64,000 bases of DNA, taken from the NCBI GenBank assembly GCA_036250195.1, contig JAVHZZ010000002.1, positions 273,982,960 through 274,046,959 on the forward strand, read 5' to 3'. Below, piece after piece: positions 56,865 through 64,000 of the stretch (its first letter is position 1; every line of letters begins with the position of its first letter). The position numbers and the translations under genes are program-made. The stretch comes from Mixophyes australis. Taxonomy: Eukaryota; Chordata; Amphibia; Anura; Limnodynastidae. The notes under the pieces were generated by a model, which had not been told where the DNA came from, ran no database searches, and was given only the letters and a program-made list of their open reading frames with translations.

Positions 56865-59800
56865 GTATTAATGTGCGGGTTTAGAATGAAAATGATTTAA
56901 AAGTCTACTTTGTTGATTTTGTTTGTCTCACAAAGGTATATAGTTATGGTGATACCGAGTTATTAATGAACAAATGACTGACGACACTGGATTGCACAGT
57001 TGATGTAAAACCCCCTAGTCAAGTATGGGGAGGGGTCATAGTTTAGCAAATAGCTAAAGGGATTAGTGGAATGAATACAGCCATTTTCCAATCGTATCCA
57101 ATCCAGCTGTCATATTTGCTGTAAAATCCCCTTTTCTGCATTTCAGTTTGTTTTGAAACCCTTGTATTCAAATCTTCGTATTCTTATTATTCGTTGCTCT
57201 CCTATTCTTTATTCTTTACATCCCTGTTAGTATCTCACTCTTCTCTTGTATAGAGATACAAAAATACTTAGACACGGTCCCATTCATGGGGCTAAGACAT
57301 TTGTGATATAAGACGGACTCAGCAATATACACACTAGATTGGCATAAACAGCTAGGAGTTCGGTTTTATGTGTATAGAAGCTGCTAATTTTAAGCAGAAA
57401 GGTTCTGTTGTGTAAATAAGATTCATGTTTTATAGATCGCATATCTGTATTGTTTTTGTTTGTTTTTTTTGTTTCAGGCCTCCTGTACAAAGTGTGCCTT
57501 TATATTTATGCACAAAGGGTGGATGTATCGCTAGAGGTTAAACATACAGATATACATCTCTGTGTAGAACATTGGAGTAGGATTTTTGCCACAAAATACG
57601 ACATAATGTGAAACCCTAGAAAAATGTAAAATTTTCACGTTTTAGATTTGTCACTGTTAGACAGACATGTACTTGATACTGTTATATTTGAAGAAAGTGT
57701 TATAGAGATAGACCCCTTTGCCCTTCTGACTTAGTCAAGTAGCTGAATGTGGGGTACTGAAAATGTCATGTGAGTTGGCAGCGGGAAAATCGATTGATAT
57801 ACATTGGTCTTCAGCATTTTTCTAGTCTAGGGGGCGACGTTAAGATGATAGAAAAATCTTTTTATAGCAATACCAGCACATGAGTAGGACACTACATAGA
57901 GGACTTGATACAGTGACACAGTTACCAACTGAAGTAGCTGCTAGCATAATCCACACTTATACACACATGACTATAAATGGCTGTCACACCAGGGCGAACA
58001 TAGCTGTCAAAAAGATAGCAGGGTTTTATGTGACAGCTGACAAATCTATGTTTTGTTTTGTTTTTTCATTGTATTCTTTTAAAATGTGAACACACACACA
58101 CACACACACACACACGCATGCACGCATACACATATTATTTAATATATGAAGATTTGTGTTACCTGAAGCATAAACTGTCCGGAAGGTGAAGAGATGTGGT
58201 TAGGAGTCTGGCGGACCCTGGCGAGATGGACAAAGTAGACCAGTAGCTCCCAGACCTAGCGGAGGCAGCACATGGTCTGGCTCAGCTGGGTACAGAAGGT
58301 ATGTGCAAGCGGGTAAGAGTATATTGGGGTGCACCAGACGTTTCTTCTCAAGCTAGTAGAACGGCAACGTCGTGTCTTGATTAAAAGAATGTCAGGAAGA
58401 TGATACAAATAGAACCATCCCATATCCCTCCTGTTGATGTTTTTTTCTCCAGGTAAAACAAATCCTTGTCATCCAATTACCACCCTGCAGGATTCTCAAG
58501 TATACGCTGGTGTACCGATGAAATATATCTGGGTAAAGGTTTATTGGAATGTCTTTAATGTAATACTGTGTCATACTCAAAGCTTTTGTTATTCAATGTG
58601 ATAGCCCTAGAGTTATAATAGGTGATGCGGGTATTCGTGTTATTGATAATAAATGTATAATGTATGAGTAGTGGTAACAAATTACATACTTTTGAGTAGC
58701 CACAAACCAGTGTGAACATAAAGTAACGGTACTAGTTAGAACGAATTGAATAGAATGAGGGTTGAAACTTGATTGAAGGGGCTGATAGCTTTGGCCACTA
58801 ATCCTTCCCCGCTATCAAGATCACTCATGGGCTGCCTCATAACCTGTTAACTTTTAAAATGTTTTTGACTTCTCCTGTGATGAGTTTATAACTGAGAGAC
58901 TAGTTTAGACCTCGAGAGGAAAGGTAAACAATGAGACAGCAACCGAGAACGTACAAAACACTGTCTCCTAAAAAGATACACTAACTGTCAGGACGTTGGA
59001 CTGGGAGAGTAAGTTGTGGAACAGTAATTTCCTAGGCTCAGGTTATTTGACAGACAGGTACCAGGTGTAGGCTACCAGCATCACGACTTCAAGGGTAGCA
59101 GAGACACACTGGTGCCCATTTCATCCACTGCAGAGGAGTCAACACCAAGAGAAGGGTCCAAGTGCACTCATGAATCTTTTCTGGGAGGCCTCAAATGCAG
59201 TTAGTTACACCTGAGCCAAAGGCTAAGACAGTTGTCCAGCATGAAGTTGTAGTTTTTCCTGTTCTGTGTTTCTTTCATCTCATTCTCTTTTCAGGACGGT
59301 CAAATCTTTTAATTATTGACAGGTGACAGAGGCTGGTTCTGGTAATGATATTGAGGGATTGGGGATGAAGGAGAAGTTGGTAGCAATTCAGGGGTAAAGG
59401 AAAATTTAGAAAACTTGGATCTTGGAGAAAGTGCGAGGGGCTATTGTCTGAGTGGCATTACGTCCGTAAGTACGTAGACCCCATAGTTGAAGAGAGGTAC
59501 ATCCAGCGATGCCAGTCCAGTAATATTCAAACTTGAGCAGGCTTCCTTGAGAATGATTATCATTCTTGGGTGGGTAAGGTTTTAGACCCAAACTAAGTGC
59601 TGGATGTGCTCTCACGTGCTTTAGAGATTATATCGAGTAGGACTAGTTCTGTTACCACTAAATATTCCTGAGGTACCCGAATTATGGGTGGGAGGTCACT
59701 AGGGGAAAAGTATGACACCTAGGTCCCTTAGTCTGGAGTCTCCCAACATTTGGCAAGCTGACCACTGTTTCATGTACAAAGAAACATGAGTATTGGGAGA

Positions 59801-60312
59801 CTGGGAAGAACGAACAGACAATAGCCCGCCCCACAAGTGATGATGAAAAGAACTGATGACATTATTAGAGTGTATATACTAACGCAAGCTGTAGGAGATT
59901 GTATATGACATTATTGATAGACATAAGATGATGTTATTGATAAACATGTACTATCTAAATGTTGTCTGAGCTAAAAGACATGCTTTGGACAAATAAACCT
60001 GTTAGACATGAAGAATTGTAGTAGAGTATTCTGTATAACTGATACATGTTCTATTGTACTCTGTACCCTTCCAAATAATGTATTACATGTTTTAATGTAC
60101 CCTTGAAGGGCAGACAAAAAGGTTATCTCCGTGCACCAGAGGTATATGGTCTATAGTAAAAGAAAAAAAAAATGTTTTGAGGATTAAGACTCTCTATTGT
60201 GATAACTTGTTTAGAGCTACAGACAGCATGATCATACACCATTACAGAGCAATGAAACGTGGTACTGAGATCCTGCATATAAAATCTTTAAGGTGATAGT
60301 TTATTATACTAT
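56865..60312 (+). mobile_element. ERV-G copy C, gene-free internal region
   Basis: 3.4 kb collinear with copies A and B, with a (CA)n microsatellite at 58,090-58,115 and the CCCCTAGTCAAGTATGGGGA landmark near 57,012. No frame is shared between copies and no pol or env motif is seen. The end is the polypurine tract AAAGGGTGGAAC at 60,314-60,325. Confidence 0.75.
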
Positions 60313-60325
60313 CAAAGGGTGGAAC

Positions 60326-61198
60326 TGTCGAAGTTGTATAATTGGATGAATAAAAGTATATTGGTTAATATTGTTTTATCGTGCGATTACACTCAGTATT
60401 CCGCGCTACATGGGGCATGGCGCTATCACGCGGTAAAATACGCACGCACACACTCGCGCTACAACATTTAGTTATTTATATATTTCATATTTATTAAGGT
60501 TCTAATCCACATTCATTTATTTTTAAAATGTATTAGATTGTATATTTATTCATACATAATACTGTAGTAAAGGTTTTTATGGTTCAGGTGTTTTAAAAGA
60601 TAAAGAGTTTGGTCTCATATTAAAGCTAATTTCACCAGCATTAACCCGGTGTTGACGGAATAGCGATCGCATCTAGCGATCGCAAGATACAAGCAATATG
60701 AGATTAATGCTAAAAAAAAGACTTTTGTGTGGGTCAGTTTGAACTGGTCATTCAGAGTCAAATCATGGGAACAATAGGGTGGGGGATGTTCCCCTCACCC
60801 TTTGTAAAGATCAAATGAACTGACCTATAACTTGCAAGGAACTGGAATACCATTATCGCTGGACCAATGAAGACCTCACTAAGAGTTGTAATCTGTACAG
60901 TATATACAAGCATGTTGGCTTTTGTTAGCTCTCTCTCTTGTCGTGGCTACATGGCTGTGTTCCATGGACCTCGGTGAAGCTCTATAAGGAAAATGTAATG
61001 TATTCTGTGTTTTCATACTTTCCTGCTTTAATGTAACATCTTTAATAGGTATCATGTATCGGCTATATTGTACTGTATTGTACTTATTTATTGAACTGCT
61101 AAACAAATTGCTTTTGCTAAATAAATTGCTTGTGCTTCGGAAACACAATAGAATTGCTTGGGCAATGCTTATTTGAAACAGAGAAAATTACTTTAATA
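60326..61198 (+). mobile_element. Shared LTR: 3' LTR of copy C and 5' LTR of copy D
   Basis: 873 bp, TGTCGAAGTTG ... CTTTAATA. A polypurine tract is immediately upstream and a primer site (TGGGAGCTC, 61,202) three bases downstream, so one LTR serves two elements. Confidence 0.9.
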
Positions 61199-64000
61199 AT
61201 TTGGGAGCTCAAAAAGGCACTACATTGCTCACAGATTCACAAAACGGTTTACCAACAATGGGTGGGTTGAGAATGTATGCCTTTAAATCATCTAGAGTTG
61301 CTAAACTGAATATCCACTTTGTGCAATCTATGGGGTGCTAGTGAGAATCTAGGGACAAGAAAGAAAAAAAAACCTGTTTCTTTTTCATGTCATTTTGCGA
61401 TTTAAATGTGGTTTGTTTGCATTGCATAGTGTATTTGTTCCTGCATTAAGTATGTGAACTTCCGGTATTGTTGCCACGGGTTTAAACAGTCGTGTTCATA
61501 GTCTGTTATATATACATAGTATAATCACTTAGTAAAACCTCTGGAAATATATTACTATTGTTTGGGAAATTTATTTTCTGTGCAGAAAAAGGTGTATGTG
61601 TTTGTGAATTGTATGATTTTGAAGTGAAGGCTGATTTACTGTTGAAAGATACAGGGATATCGGTTGCCATCTGACGAGGCGGGCTGGACAACTGAGGTTA
61701 GGTATGCACGGCAGTTATACTGGGAGCAAAAGCTCTGTTTGAAAGGAGAACAGTTAAAGAGGCTTTTGAAACGTACTCCCCAATAGTAATCGCAAAGTTT
61801 AGCGATAGCTAGTATCGCTAAGTGGTTCGATCGGACCACATGGTTTATTGTGCAACCGTGATTGAGACTTGGGTTGAGCTGCGGGAGGATTTACGCTGGT
61901 AAGGCGGGTAAACTCCGATGCTACCAGTTGTAATATGCTCAACAGATTTTGTGGAGAGCCAGGATATCGAGGAGCTGATATTTCTGTTGTTCATAGTGAT
62001 ATTTCTGTGTTAGGAGGTGTGTGGGCATAGCCTGTGAAACCGTCCACAAATAGGCTCTGCTTGAAAGGAGAACAGTTAAAGAGGCCGGTAAAATCTCTAG
62101 TAGGCTCTGTCTGAAAAGAGAACAGTTAAAGAGGCCCTGTTTGCGTAGCGTTGAGAAATAGTTTTTTTTCACAATGGGTGCGAAGCAAATGCTAGAGATG
62201 ATTGATGTTGTATTGCCTAAGGAAGGTCCGATTGGTTCTGCGAGGTTCCGTATGTTTGAAAAGTATGGTGCATACGCAATGGTGAATTGCGACAAATGAG
62301 TCAAGATGACCCGGGAGTGTGTGAAACCTTTCCCAAACATAGGTAATTTCGAGTCAGAGGTGTTAAATAATGTTAGAGATAAAGTGCGGTTGATTAAATC
62401 AACAAAAACGAGAATTGAACATGATGACTGTTTGAAATTGTGGCAACAAGAAGGGTACACGTGGCAAGGCAGCGCATGCACAGCAAAAGTAGGCATGGCA
62501 AAAAGTGCATGCATAGCGGAAGTAAGCGTTGCCAAGGGAAGAGAAGCGAGTGCAAAGCAGGAAGGTATAAAGCACTGAATACAAAAAAAAAACTTTTAAA
62601 AATAGCAAATGTAACTATCTGTGTAACTATTCAGGTTTAAAAGCTGAGTAACTTAAATGTATATTTTTTATTTTTTGTGTATGGTGGGTGTGATTGTATT
62701 TAGGAAAATAACCCTGCAATAGAGAAAAAAAAAAGACCAGCTTTTTCAAACAGTCTGATGAAAAAAATTTTTTTATTCCATGCATAAAGTACAGCCAGGG
62801 AAAAGAAGTGTAGCAAAAGAAATTTGTTGTGTCTATGCAAATGGCTTAGATTCAAGAATCCTAGAAAAAAAAAATCAGGTTTCACATGTAGGTGAAAGAT
62901 ATCCAGTGTCTCCAGACAAATGGTCTTAGTTAATTGACCCTGACTGTAATGAGGCTATATAGCCTTAGAACAATACACAATAGACTGGAGATTGCGTTGC
63001 TAAGGAGTTTTTCTGTCACTGGTCGATGATAAGGATTGAAAGCAAAAATAAATATCATGTTTGTTTGTTTTTTTATTTGAAACTGACTTTATTTTGTTTC
63101 TCTTTTTGTAGGTAAGGACAAAGAAAGAAGTATATATACCTATTTATTATGGGGATTACGGAAGAAGTACAAAACTTTCCCTTGAAAGAAAAATTAACAA
63201 TAATTTATTTGGTTGAGATTCATTATTTAAAATGAAGTGTGCACATACTTCGCTCTAATGTGGTTTTATGTATTTCAGGAGGACACACACGAGAGATATA
63301 AAGTATGTGTCACAATAGGTAAACTTTGCACTTCTCCATTATAGTCATGAGATACTGAGTTCCATATGAGCTAACGATGGATGACACTGGACTGCTTGGT
63401 TGACGTAAGACCCCCTAGTTAAGTATGGGGAGGAGTCATAGTTTAGCGAATAGCTAAGGGGATTCGTGGAATAAAATAGAGCCATTTTACCATAGTGTCA
63501 AATCCAGCTGTCATGTTTACTGTAAAAATCTCCTTTTCTGCATTTCTGTTTGTTTTCAAATCCTTGTATTAAAATCTTTGTATTCTTATTATTCATTGCT
63601 TTCTTATTTATCATTCTTTACATCTATGCTAGTATCTCTCTCTCTTCTCTTGTATAGAGGTACAAAAAGATGTAGACATGGTCTCATTCATGGGGCTAAG
63701 ACATTTGTGACATAAGACGGACTCAGGGATATACACACTAGATTGACATAAGTCACAGAAACAGTTAGGGGTTTGGTGTTATGTGTATAGAAAATGTTGG
63801 TTTTTAAGCAGAAAGTTTTTGTTGTGGAAATATGATTCACATTTTATAGATTGCATATCTGCTTTGTTTTTGCTTTTTTTTGTTTTGTGCCTCCTGTACA
63901 AAAATGTGCCTTTAAATGTATGCACAAAGGGTGGAAACAAGAGATTGCTGGAGGTTAGACATACAGATATGCATCTCTGTGTAGAACATTGGAGTAGGAT
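61199..64000 (+). mobile_element. ERV-G copy D interior, runs off the window
   Basis: Primer site, leader (to 62,173), a truncated gag (62,174-62,580), about 0.5 kb of unassigned A-rich sequence (62,580-63,110), and then gene-free interior that matches copy C from about 56,880 onward (landmark CCCCTAGTTAAGTATGGGGA near 63,411). The rest lies beyond the window. Confidence 0.8.
62174..62580 (+). pseudogene. ERV-G copy D gag, N-terminal remnant
   Basis: Starts MGAKQMLEM with a possible myristoylated glycine. It reads through matrix-like sequence with a TGA near 62,297 and continues in another frame (DKVRLIKST, CLKLWQQEG) to about 62,577. Capsid and knuckles are deleted; an A-rich run follows the break. 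Confidence 0.8.

Larger units (their letters stand above)
52559..61198 (+). mobile_element. ERV-G copy C: gag-only element with both LTRs
   Basis: 5' LTR 52,559-53,383, primer site, leader, gag from 54,411, gene-free interior to the polypurine tract, and 3' LTR 60,326-61,198. It carries a 973-bp hAT insertion in gag. No pol or env motif. Its 3' LTR is at the same time the 5' LTR of copy D, so the two are tandem. LTRs are clearly more diverged than in copy B. Confidence 0.9.

Overview
The window reads as vertebrate, most likely amphibian (frog), genomic DNA made almost wholly of transposable elements. The evidence is the mix of Penelope-like, CR1/L2, Ty3/gypsy chromovirus, retrovirus-like and hAT elements, plus a captured cold-shock domain that closely resembles the amphibian germline Y-box protein FRGY2/Ybx2. 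I see no ordinary host gene with exons, no tRNA or rRNA gene and no CRISPR array.

Layout. 1-7.8 kb: Penelope-like fragments (two in head-to-tail order, one reversed), split by a 1.7-kb solo LTR with a perfect 5-bp target duplication. 7.8-9.4 kb: a 5'-truncated CR1/L2 LINE. 9.7-20.9 kb: a decayed gamma/epsilon-like endogenous retrovirus with pol (called ERV-P here). It is split by copy A of a second, gag-only retrovirus-like family (ERV-G), which itself carries a gypsy 3' fragment. 20.9-24.5 kb: intergenic sequence with interspersed repeats. 24.8-43.4 kb: one minus-strand gypsy-type element (called GY-CSD) with two younger insertions. These are a nearly intact Sushi-like chromovirus (25.1-30.5 kb, TSD CACAC) and a full-length ERV-G copy B (33.2-42.3 kb, TSD TAAG). 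43.4-52.5 kb: an unrelated LTR with its leader, a long inverted repeat, hAT elements and MITEs, a perfect palindrome and a gypsy RNase H fragment. 52.6-64 kb: ERV-G copies C and D in tandem on the plus strand, sharing the middle LTR; C carries a hAT insertion with a perfect 8-bp TSD.

The outstanding item is GY-CSD. A gypsy-type gag and protease are followed in one open frame (30,575-31,957, minus) by an intronless Y-box cold-shock domain with its arginine-rich tail, and then by an integrase C-terminal segment. Reverse transcriptase, RNase H and the integrase core are absent, as if replaced by host cDNA, in the way retroviruses transduce cellular genes. The ERV-G family is the second notable system. 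Its four copies share LTRs, a tRNA-Pro-like primer site, gag with CCHC knuckles and a 3-4 kb region without recognisable genes. No pol is seen in any copy, so the family probably depends on enzymes supplied in trans.

Coordinates of retroelement ends come from LTR termini, target-site duplications and comparison of copies by eye. Family names rest on protein motifs only. No database search was possible.
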